Under the pieces are notes generated by a model that worked only from the letters and a program-made list of their open reading frames with translations, ran no database searches and was not told the origin of the DNA. Positions 1-6,277 of a stretch of DNA of 10,054 nt are shown in pieces (position 1 is the first letter of the stretch; the number at the start of each line of letters is the position of its first letter). This stretch comes from Paenibacillaceae bacterium (GTDB lineage: Bacteria; Bacillota; Bacilli; Paenibacillales; NBRC-103111). The stretch covers positions 1 to 10,054 of the forward strand of contig JAJFMO010000069.1 in the NCBI GenBank assembly GCA_020697475.1, written 5' to 3'. Both the position numbers and the translations under genes were made by a program.

Positions 1-1750
1 CGACTTGATCATGAAGACGATCGAGCTGTTCAAGTTCGAGCCCGACGTGCTCGCCGACTACCAGACGAAGTTCTCTTATGTCCATGTTGACGAGTATCAG
101 GATACGAACCGGGCGCAGTATATGTTATGCAGGATGTTGGCGGAACAACATCACCGCATCTGCGTGGTGGGCGACAGCGACCAGTCGATCTATCGGTGGC
201 GCGGGGCGGATATTTCCAACATCTTGAACTTCGAGCGGGACTACCCTGAGGCATCGACGATTATGCTGGAGCAGAACTACCGCTCCACTTCCACTATATT
301 GGACGCGGCCAATGGCGTCATCGCAAACAATTTCGGCCGTAAGCCGAAGAAGCTGTGGACGGACAAGGGGGCGGGGGACAAGATCCGCGTCTATTCCGCC
401 GACTCCGAGCATGCCGAAGGCTACTATATCGCTTCGGAAATCAACCGCAACCAGGCCCAAGGCCGCAAATACAGCGATCACGCCATTCTTTATCGGACGA
501 ACGCCCAGTCGCGGGTGATCGAGGAAATTCTCATCAAGTCGGACATCCCCTATCAGATCATCGGCGGAATCCGCTTCTATGAGCGCAAAGAAATTAAAGA
601 TATTTTGGCGTATTTGCGGCTCGTATCCAATCCGAACGACGACTTGAGTCTGCAGCGAATTATTAACGTGCCGAAGCGGGGTATCGGAGCGACGACGATG
701 GACAAGCTGTCGGAGGCGTCGGGCAGACTGGGCGTTTCCATTTTCAGGCTGCTGCTGGACCATCTGGATGAAGTCGAGGTCGCCGGCAAGACGCGTGAAG
801 CGATGATCTCGTTCCGCGACCAGATCGCCAATTTGCACGCGATGACGGAATACTTGTCGGTGACGGAGCTGGCCGAGCAGATGATCGAGATGACGCAATA
901 CCGCCTGGAGCTGATGCGGGAGAAGTCGCTCGAAGCCCAATCACGGCTGGAAAATATCGACGAGTTTCTCTCGGTAACGATGGAGTTCGAGCAGCGCAAC
1001 GAGGACAAGTCGCTGGTCGCTTTTTTGACCGATCTGGCGTTGATTGCCGACATCGACTCGATGGACAAGGAAGAGGATCCGGCAGACAAGGATACGGTCG
1101 TCCTGATGACGATGCATAGCGCTAAAGGGCTGGAGTTTCCGGTCGTCTTCATCATCGGGATGGAGGAAGGCGTCTTTCCGCACAGCCGGGCATGGACGGA
1201 GACAGCCGAGCTCGAGGAAGAGCGCCGGCTCGCTTATGTCGGTATTACGCGGGCGGAAGAATTGTTATACTTAACGCACGCATATAGCCGCACGCTATAC
1301 GGCAGGGCGATGTCGAATTTGCCATCGCGCTTTTTGAAAGAAATTCCCGAGCGGTTGATCGAGATGGAGTCGGCGGCCTTGGGTTATCGCTCCGGTTCTC
1401 GCAGCTCGTCGTTCTCGTCCGGTTACTCAGCAAGCCGCTCGGCGTATGAATTTGATTCGGGCGCAGGATACGGCCGAGCTCGTGGGGCACAGCCGTCAGC
1501 TTCGGCCGCGCCGGCTGCACCAGCTGCCGCGGTGCGCCCCAGGGTGGCTTCGTCGTCCGCATCCGCAGCGAATATGCCGCCAGTCGCCAATTACAGCCAC
1601 GGGGACAAAGTATCGCACAACAAGTGGGGAACCGGTGTGGTCGTCGCGGTCAAAGGCAGCGGGGACGACACCGAGCTGCAGATCGCTTTCCCGGCGCCGA
1701 CCGGAATCAAGCGGCTGCTGGCCAAATTTGCACCGATCACCAAATTATAA
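1..1750 (+). CDS. pcrA: ATP-dependent DNA helicase PcrA (UvrD/Rep family), 5' end outside window
   Basis: This is the C-terminal part (about 582 residues) of PcrA, the essential superfamily 1A 3'-5' helicase of Gram-positive bacteria, which works in nucleotide excision repair, plasmid rolling-circle replication and clearing of RecA or stalled RNA polymerase. The frame is open from base 2, so the Walker A motif and the first ~150 residues lie upstream of the window; the apparent TTG start near base 5 is internal. Visible helicase motifs in order are Walker B VDEYQDTNRAQ (nt ~86-118), motif III GDSDQSIYRWRGAD (~170-211), motif IV LEQNYRST (~268-291), motif V TMHSAKGLEFPVVF (~1109-1150) and motif VI YVGITRAEE (~1234-1260). 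A Ser/Ala-rich linker (about nt 1384-1580) leads to a C-terminal Tudor-like domain (GDKVSHNKWGTG ... GIKRLLAKFAPI), known in PcrA to contact RNA polymerase. ligA follows after 42 nt, the usual pcrA-ligA pair. Identity is very secure. Confidence 0.97.
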   Translation, partial: DLIMKTIELFKFEPDVLADYQTKFSYVHVDEYQDTNRAQYMLCRMLAEQHHRICVVGDSDQSIYRWRGADISNILNFERDYPEASTIMLEQNYRSTSTILDAANGVIANNFGRKPKKLWTDKGAGDKIRVYSADSEHAEGYYIASEINRNQAQGRKYSDHAILYRTNAQSRVIEEILIKSDIPYQIIGGIRFYERKEIKDILAYLRLVSNPNDDLSLQRIINVPKRGIGATTMDKLSEASGRLGVSIFRLLLDHLDEVEVAGKTREAMISFRDQIANLHAMTEYLSVTELAEQMIEMTQYRLELMREKSLEAQSRLENIDEFLSVTMEFEQRNEDKSLVAFLTDLALIADIDSMDKEEDPADKDTVVLMTMHSAKGLEFPVVFIIGMEEGVFPHSRAWTETAELEEERRLAYVGITRAEELLYLTHAYSRTLYGRAMSNLPSRFLKEIPERLIEMESAALGYRSGSRSSSFSSGYSASRSAYEFDSGAGYGRARGAQPSASAAPAAPAAAVRPRVASSSASAANMPPVANYSHGDKVSHNKWGTGVVVAVKGSGDDTELQIAFPAPTGIKRLLAKFAPITKL

Positions 1751-1772
1751 TCGGGAGCGCCAAGACTCCCGA
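1751..1772 (+). other. Intergenic hairpin between pcrA and ligA
   Basis: Directly after the pcrA stop codon, TCGGGAG (1751-1757) and CTCCCGA (1766-1772) form a perfect 7-bp stem with an 8-nt loop. No T-run follows, so it does not look like an intrinsic terminator. The right arm ends one base before the ligA Shine-Dalgarno region, so it could affect mRNA stability or ligA translation. The structure is seen in the sequence; any role is inferred. Confidence 0.45.
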
Positions 1773-1776
1773 AGGT

Positions 1777-1782
1777 CAGGGG
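1777..1782 (+). promoter_or_regulatory. ligA ribosome binding site supporting a TTG start
   Basis: CAGGGG, within AAGGTCAGGGG, lies 10 nt ahead of TTG 1793. The nearer ATG at 1783 is in another frame and stops after 15 codons. The next in-frame ATG (1814) would leave no good ribosome binding site and would shorten the N-terminal Ia domain. This favours the rare TTG start. Confidence 0.55.
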
Positions 1783-1792
1783 ATGAAGAACG

Positions 1793-3814
1793 TTGACGGA
1801 TCTCAGGCAGCAAATGCAACAATGGGTTGACGAGATCAACCTTCACAATGCGCTGTACTACACCTACGACAAGCCCGCGATCAGCGACATGGAGTATGAC
1901 AAGCTATACGATCGGCTGGTGGCGATGGAACGGGAGACCGGCATCGTTCTGCCCGATTCCCCGACCGCCCGGGTGGGCGGCGAATTGCTGTCCGGTTTCG
2001 ACAGCCACCGCCATCTCGCCCGGCTCTGGAGTCTTGATAAGGCGCAAAACCGCGAGGACCTGATGGCTTGGCACACGCGAGCGGTCAAGCTGTGGAACGA
2101 GTATAATCAGCAAAATCCGGACAATCCGCTTCCCCCGCTGTCGTTTGCCGTGGAGCTGAAGTTCGATGGGCTCACCTTGAATTTGACCTATCGCGACGGC
2201 CAGTTGGTCCAAGCGTCAACCCGCGGCAACGGCGTCGTCGGCGAGGGGATTTTGCCGCAGGTGAAGACGATTCGCACCGTTCCGCTGTCGATACCGAGCA
2301 AGGAAGGGACGATCGAGGTGCAAGGCGAAGGGCTGATGTACTTGTCGGTGCTGGAGCAATACAACAAGACGGCGGAAGAGCCGCTCAAGAACGCGCGCAA
2401 CGCCGCCGCTGGAGCTCTTCGCAACCAGAATCCACAAGTGACCGCGTCGCGCCGTCTTTCCGCCTTTTTCTATAATATCGGCTATGCGGATCAAGTGAAA
2501 TTTTCGGACCATCGGAGCATGATCGAGTTTCTTCGCGAGAATCATTTTCCCGTTAACCCTTATATCAATTATTTCGACACGATCGACGAGGTGTATGTCG
2601 AGTTGGAGCGGCTTGCGGAGATGCGGCTGTCGCTTGATTTCCTGATCGACGGCGGAGTGGTGAAAATCACCGATATGCGCACGCGCGAAGCGCTCGGTTA
2701 TACGGACAAGTTCCCACGTTGGGCGGTCGCTTTCAAGTTCGAGGCGGAGGAAGCGGAGACGACGCTGCTGTCGGTGTCGTGGGAAGTGGGGCGCACCGGC
2801 AAGCTGACCCCGGTCGCCGTCGTCGAGCCAGTCGATTTGGCCGGGGTGACGGTGCAGAACTGCACGTTGAACAATATGGGCGATATCGAGCGGAAAGGAT
2901 TGACCCACGCCCTGGGCAGCCAAGTGCACATTCGCCGCTCTAACGATGTAATCCCGGAAATATTGGGGAAAGTGAGCGACGAACGAGACGGCGTCGAGAT
3001 CGTTCCTCCGATTGCTTGTCCTGCATGCGGAAGTGAGTTGGAGCAGCGCGGCGCCCACCTGTTCTGCCCGAACCGGCTGGGCTGCAAGCCGCAGCTGATC
3101 GGCCGCATCACCCATTTCTCCTCGCGCGACGCGATGGATATCGAGACGTTCAGTGTGATGACCGCCGAACAGCTTTACGACGAGTTGGACGTTCGCGATC
3201 CCGCCGACCTGTACCGTCTTACGTTTGACGATTTGGTCAAGCTGGAGCGCTTCGGCGAGAAGAAGGCGAACAAGTTGCTTGACTCGTTCGAGAAAAGTAA
3301 GACCCGCGATTTGTCCTCCTTCTTGTTTGCCTTGGGCATTCCGAATACAGGGAAGGCTACGGCCAAAGCGTTGGCCGATCACTTCGGGAGCTTGGAAGCA
3401 GTGCACCAAGCGTCGAAGGAAGAACTTGTCGCCCTGCAAGACATCGGCGAGATTGTTGCAGACAGCATCTACGGCTTCTTCCGCGATCCCGTCACGTCCG
3501 GGAGCGTCGATCTGCTGCTTGCGCGAGGCGTTAGCCCGACGGAGCCGGAGCGTACCCAAGCGGTTGCCGATCCGACCGGAATATTTTATGGCAAGACGGT
3601 GGTATTGACCGGGACGTTGACGTCGCTCAGCCGCGACGAAGCCGGGAAGCTGCTTGAAGCGGCCGGCGCGAAGATCGCCTCCAGCGTGTCGAAGAAGACG
3701 GATTTCGTCGTCGCCGGCGAGAACGCGGGCAGTAAGCTGACCAAGGCGCAGGAGCTCGGAGTGCGGGTCGTCGATAACGAGGAAGAATTGCTGAAGCTGC
3801 TTGGCGAGCGATAG
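1793..3814 (+). CDS. ligA: NAD+-dependent DNA ligase LigA, divergent (clostridial-type) branch
   Basis: At 673 residues this is full length for bacterial LigA, which seals nicks between Okazaki fragments and in repair using NAD+. In order: the Ia NAD-binding domain (residues ~1-75, LYY...D.EYDKLYDRL); the nucleotidyltransferase domain with the AMP-accepting lysine K123 in VELKFDG; the OB fold (~330-405); a four-cysteine zinc finger C409, C412, C425, C431; helix-hairpin-helix repeats (~440-590, with FGEKKANKLL and LGIPNTGKATAKAL); and a C-terminal BRCT domain (~596-673, GKTVVLTGTL). All expected domains are present, so it should be active. Several stretches differ from the usual LigA wording: HLARLWSLDKAQ where most have PMLSLDNAF-like text, LKFDGLTLNLTY for KIDGLA-like text, and RRSNDVIPE for KAGDVIPQ-like text. 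From memory these match a subfamily common in clostridia. TTG 1793 was chosen as the start. Confidence 0.95.
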   Translation: MTDLRQQMQQWVDEINLHNALYYTYDKPAISDMEYDKLYDRLVAMERETGIVLPDSPTARVGGELLSGFDSHRHLARLWSLDKAQNREDLMAWHTRAVKLWNEYNQQNPDNPLPPLSFAVELKFDGLTLNLTYRDGQLVQASTRGNGVVGEGILPQVKTIRTVPLSIPSKEGTIEVQGEGLMYLSVLEQYNKTAEEPLKNARNAAAGALRNQNPQVTASRRLSAFFYNIGYADQVKFSDHRSMIEFLRENHFPVNPYINYFDTIDEVYVELERLAEMRLSLDFLIDGGVVKITDMRTREALGYTDKFPRWAVAFKFEAEEAETTLLSVSWEVGRTGKLTPVAVVEPVDLAGVTVQNCTLNNMGDIERKGLTHALGSQVHIRRSNDVIPEILGKVSDERDGVEIVPPIACPACGSELEQRGAHLFCPNRLGCKPQLIGRITHFSSRDAMDIETFSVMTAEQLYDELDVRDPADLYRLTFDDLVKLERFGEKKANKLLDSFEKSKTRDLSSFLFALGIPNTGKATAKALADHFGSLEAVHQASKEELVALQDIGEIVADSIYGFFRDPVTSGSVDLLLARGVSPTEPERTQAVADPTGIFYGKTVVLTGTLTSLSRDEAGKLLEAAGAKIASSVSKKTDFVVAGENAGSKLTKAQELGVRVVDNEEELLKLLGER

Positions 3815-3833
3815 GTCAGAACCCGAATACAAG

Positions 3834-4355
3834 TCAACGTATATAATAGGAAGTTTCGCGTCGACCGATCTTGATTAGTCCTTCTTCGGTGGAAGGCATC
3901 GCTTGCAGCACCGCGATTCGGGGCACAATAATCCAGCAATGCAGGAATAGCCATTGGAGGAACAGCGAGAGCGGAATCCACGAGAATCCGCAGCCGATCA
4001 GCGCGAGACCGACCCACAGCAGCTGCCAATGCAGCCGGTTCATTAGCGCCACCGACGCGTGCTGTTTCGGCAGCAGGCCGATCCAAAGCGGCTGCCACAC
4101 CCAGGCCCAGGAGCCGCGCAAGCGATCCTTCCGAGATGCGAAGTCGATGGAGATCACCAGCGAGTGGATAGCCAACATCAATACAAACCCTAGCGGAATC
4201 AGAGCTAATTCTGCCGGCTTGTAAAGCAATTCTATGACGCAATAAGCAACGAACGCGCCCCAGTAGAAGGCCATACTGAGCGGGCCCCATGCTATTTTAC
4301 GAACAAGACGGTAACTGTAAATGGTCGTATTGTCGACCGTTTTCGGTGGAGACAT
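3834..4355 (-). CDS. Uncharacterised small multipass membrane protein
   Basis: I do not recognise this 173-residue protein. It is rich in Trp, Leu and Ile, with four probable membrane segments at about residues 24-45, 49-71, 108-126 and 128-150. These are arranged as two hairpins around a basic, Trp-rich loop (residues ~72-107, with SRKDRLRGSWAWVWQPLW). The N-terminus is short and polar with no cleavable signal peptide, and the C-terminal tail is charged. There is no catalytic or metal-binding pattern. The start is ATG 4355, because a perfect AAGGAGG stands 8 nt upstream; a longer frame from GTG 4376 would place that ribosome binding site inside the coding sequence. It is convergent with ligA (19-bp gap) and divergent from csfB (126 bp between starts). 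Base use resembles its neighbours, so recent transfer is not suggested. A link to sporulation is possible only from position. Confidence 0.8.
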   Translation of the reverse strand: MSPPKTVDNTTIYSYRLVRKIAWGPLSMAFYWGAFVAYCVIELLYKPAELALIPLGFVLMLAIHSLVISIDFASRKDRLRGSWAWVWQPLWIGLLPKQHASVALMNRLHWQLLWVGLALIGCGFSWIPLSLFLQWLFLHCWIIVPRIAVLQAMPSTEEGLIKIGRRETSYYIR

Positions 4356-4363
4356 GCCAAGAT

Positions 4364-4370
4364 CCTCCTT
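4364..4370 (-). promoter_or_regulatory. Perfect Shine-Dalgarno fixing the start of the membrane protein
   Basis: On the minus strand the sequence reads AAGGAGG, then ATCTTGGC, then ATG (4355). This is the anti-16S complement at an ideal 8-nt spacing. It decides against the upstream GTG at 4376, whose reading frame would run through this site. Confidence 0.85.
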
Positions 4371-4394
4371 ATTCACGTTCAGGAAGGTATAACC

Positions 4395-4456
4395 TATTAT
4401 CGCATAAGCTCGGCTAGTTTAAAAACATAGATTTCGGGAATACTAATGCGATAATA
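4395..4456. repeat. 11-bp perfect inverted repeat around the csfB promoter region
   Basis: The left arm TATTATCGCAT (4395-4405) is the exact reverse complement of the right arm ATGCGATAATA (4446-4456), with 40 bp between the arms. Each strand therefore reads ATGCGATAATA facing outward, toward the membrane gene on the left and toward csfB on the right. Each arm contains TGC-GATAAT, an extended -10-like sequence. The arms could be a pair of divergent promoters or operator half-sites; a cruciform is less likely given the long spacer. The repeat itself is certain; the function is inferred. Confidence 0.6.
4417..4445 (+). promoter_or_regulatory. Probable sigma-F (forespore) promoter of csfB
   Basis: GTTTA (4417-4421) matches the sigma-F -35 consensus GYWTA. 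After 14 nt, GGGAATACTA (4436-4445) matches the -10 consensus GGNNANAHTR at every position. Transcription would begin near 4452, 17 nt ahead of the csfB ribosome binding site. In B. subtilis csfB is known to be transcribed by sigma-F in the forespore, so the match is also expected biologically. The 14-nt spacer is about one base shorter than the usual 15. Confidence 0.65.
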
Positions 4457-4468
4457 ACTTGTTGAATT

Positions 4469-4474
4469 GGAGGG
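4469..4474 (+). promoter_or_regulatory. csfB ribosome binding site
   Basis: GGAGGG is followed by 7 nt and ATG 4482. An in-frame TTG at 4467 would place this site inside the gene, so ATG 4482 is the start. Confidence 0.8.
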
Positions 4475-4481
4475 TTTAACT

Positions 4482-4673
4482 ATGGACGCGACCCATCAAG
4501 TCTCTTGCATTGTGTGCGGTCAGGAGAAACCTGCGGAAGAAGGATTGTTTATCGTATCGCAATTTGTCTGCTTGTCCTGCGAGGCGGAAATGGTAGAAAC
4601 CGATGTGAAAGACGTGAAGTATCCGTTCTTTATTCATCAATTAAGGAAGCTTTGGTATAGAAGAAACGCTTGA
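4482..4673 (+). CDS. csfB: Anti-sigma-G factor Gin (CsfB)
   Basis: This small 63-residue protein carries the Gin zinc finger CIVC ... CLSC, with C9, C12, C30 and C33 as the likely zinc ligands, followed by a charged helical tail (KYPFFIHQLRKLWYRR). In B. subtilis, CsfB/Gin is made in the forespore under sigma-F. It binds sigma-G to stop premature activity and also restrains sigma-E in the forespore. Length and cysteine spacing agree with that family, and the gene sits just upstream of the yaaO-tmk cluster as in Bacillus. A sigma-F-like promoter lies 37 nt upstream of the start. In Bacillus the next genes are xpaC and yaaN; here the next gene is a yaaO homologue after 62 nt. Identification rests on the cysteine pattern, size and context, all of which agree. 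Confidence 0.9.
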   Translation: MDATHQVSCIVCGQEKPAEEGLFIVSQFVCLSCEAEMVETDVKDVKYPFFIHQLRKLWYRRNA

Positions 4674-4682
4674 TTTCGCGCT

Positions 4683-4713
4683 TTGAAGGCGATTTCGTAT
4701 TTTTCATTATTAT
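4683..4713 (+). promoter_or_regulatory. Possible sigma-A promoter ahead of the yaaO-tmk operon
   Basis: TTGAAG (4683-4688) could serve as a -35 element with either CATTAT (4705-4710, 16-nt spacer) or TATTAT (4708-4713, 19-nt spacer) as the -10 element. The region is AT-rich compared with its surroundings. The idea is attractive because the downstream genes tmk and holB must be expressed in growing cells, when a sigma-F promoter is silent. The matches are imperfect and the leader would be very short. Confidence 0.25.
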
Positions 4714-4735
4714 AAAAAAAGGGAGAGGATCTTGG

Positions 4736-6277
4736 ATGGAGTTATCTCGGGATTCGGCTCCCTTATTTGACAGATTGGCGGAAGTTGCGTCCCGCAAGCC
4801 GGCGAGCTTTCACGTTCCCGGCCACAAAGCGGGGGCTGGGATCGGCGGCGCGCAAGCGGAAATTTTCGCACGGATTATGTCTATCGATTATACGGAGGCG
4901 ACAGGCCTCGACGACCTTCATCACCCCGAAGGGGTCATTGCCGATGCCCAGGCGCTGGCTGCAGATTGCTTCGGCGCGGAGGAAACTTGCTTTCTAGTAG
5001 GCGGCAGTACGGTGGGCAACCTGGCGATGATTCTTGCCGTATGTGAGCCGAGCGATCTGATTCTCGTGCAGCGCAACGTACACAAGTCGGTCATTCATGG
5101 CCTTATGCTCGCTGGGGCGAAGGCGGTGTTCGTGCCGCCCGCGATCGACGAAGCGAGCGGAATCGCCGCCGGCGTGCAGGAGCGCGACGTACGGGAAGCG
5201 CTGGAGCGCCACCCGGAGGCGAAGGCGCTGCTCGTCAGCAACCCCAACTATTACGGGATGGGGATCGATCTTGCGCCGCTCGCCGAATTGCTGCATGACA
5301 CGGGCAAGCCGTTGCTCGTGGACGAGGCGCATGGCGCCCACTTCGGCTTTCACCCCGGGCTGCCGCGATCCGCGCTGGCCGGCGGAGCCGATTGCGTCGT
5401 GCAATCGACGCACAAGATGCTGACGGCCATGACGATGGCCGCGATGCTCCACATACAGGGCGGTCGGATCGACCGCCCCCTCATCCGGCAGCGCCTTGCT
5501 ATGCTGCAAAGCTCAAGCCCCTCCTACCCGCTGATGGCCTCGCTCGACGTATGTCGTCGCCACCTTCATGTGCAGGGAGCAGACGCTTTCACGCGAGGTC
5601 TTGACGCTGTCCAATACTTTTGCCGCCAGTTGTCGACCTTGGATCGCTTCGAGCTGATCGAGCCGTCCCCCCAGACAACTGCCTATACGACCAAAGATCC
5701 GTTCAAGGTGGTTGTGCGCGATCGCGTAGGCGGCTTGACCGGCTATGAGCTGCAGGAAGCTTTGGAGCGAGAGGGCGGCTGCCTCATCGAGATGGCTGAC
5801 CCTCGCCACGTACTGCTCGTCTTCAGTCTTGCCTCAACACGCGACGACAGCGATCGACTGTTGGACGCGTTTCGGCGTATCTTGCGCCATTCCGACGGCA
5901 AGAAGCAGGAACTTCGGCCGTCCGCAGCGAATATGATTAAAGTACCCCCAATTGGGCGACTGTCCCACCCTATTCCATTTTCCAACCGTTTCCCCGGTTT
6001 GGACGGCCTGACCGGCTTGGCGCAAGGCGATGCCCCGCCGTCGACGCGGCTCGTTCCTTTAGCGGAATCGGTTGGCCAAGTGGCGGCGGAGATGGTCATC
6101 CCATATCCGCCGGGGATTCCGCTCCTCTTCCCCGGAGAAGCGATCACTGCGGATACAGCACATAGTTTGACCGAGCTGGCGCAAGCCGGGGCGCGGTTTC
6201 AAGGGACACGCGACATCGGCGCGGAGCGAACAATCAGAATATATACTACCCCCAGCACGGATCGGGAGGATTCATGA
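4736..6277 (+). CDS. yaaO: YaaO-like PLP-dependent Orn/Lys/Arg decarboxylase family protein
   Basis: This 513-residue protein belongs to the fold type I PLP enzymes of the Orn/Lys/Arg decarboxylase group, cytosolic enzymes that decarboxylate basic amino acids to polyamine precursors. The cofactor site is complete: GGSTVGN (residues 89-95) for the phosphate, H116 in NVHKSV to stack on the ring, D196 and H199 in DEAHGAH, and K227 in QSTHKML as the Schiff-base lysine. A C-terminal domain ends with PYPPGIPLLFPGE, typical of the family. The start is ATG 4736 after GGGAGAGG; an earlier TTG overlapping the csfB stop has no ribosome binding site. Its last four bases overlap tmk (ATGA). The position matches B. 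subtilis yaaO. The substrate cannot be read from the sequence: arginine or lysine are candidates, and YaaO itself has no firmly established reaction that I know of. Confidence 0.88.
   Translation: MELSRDSAPLFDRLAEVASRKPASFHVPGHKAGAGIGGAQAEIFARIMSIDYTEATGLDDLHHPEGVIADAQALAADCFGAEETCFLVGGSTVGNLAMILAVCEPSDLILVQRNVHKSVIHGLMLAGAKAVFVPPAIDEASGIAAGVQERDVREALERHPEAKALLVSNPNYYGMGIDLAPLAELLHDTGKPLLVDEAHGAHFGFHPGLPRSALAGGADCVVQSTHKMLTAMTMAAMLHIQGGRIDRPLIRQRLAMLQSSSPSYPLMASLDVCRRHLHVQGADAFTRGLDAVQYFCRQLSTLDRFELIEPSPQTTAYTTKDPFKVVVRDRVGGLTGYELQEALEREGGCLIEMADPRHVLLVFSLASTRDDSDRLLDAFRRILRHSDGKKQELRPSAANMIKVPPIGRLSHPIPFSNRFPGLDGLTGLAQGDAPPSTRLVPLAESVGQVAAEMVIPYPPGIPLLFPGEAITADTAHSLTELAQAGARFQGTRDIGAERTIRIYTTPSTDREDS

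Noticed and set aside
332..348. TTCGGC/GCCGAA hairpin inside pcrA
   Set aside because: A six-base stem within conserved coding sequence is expected by chance in GC-rich DNA.
125..940. Long open frames on the minus strand inside pcrA and ligA (for example 125-940 and 2216-3832)
   Set aside because: They lie antisense to strongly conserved genes, give Arg/Gln/His-rich nonsense translations and have no ribosome binding site; they are a by-product of GC-rich third positions.
3842..3847. TATAAT on the plus strand just after ligA, as a promoter
   Set aside because: There is no -35 partner, and it lies in the 3' end of the opposite-strand membrane gene with no plus-strand gene nearby to drive.
4356..4376. 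GTG 4376 as start of the membrane protein
   Set aside because: Its frame runs through the perfect AAGGAGG that serves ATG 4355, so the seven extra residues are not expected to be translated.
4670..4735. A 22-residue N-terminal extension of the decarboxylase from TTG 4670
   Set aside because: No ribosome binding site precedes it, it overlaps the csfB stop, and ATG 4736 has GGGAGAGG at good spacing.
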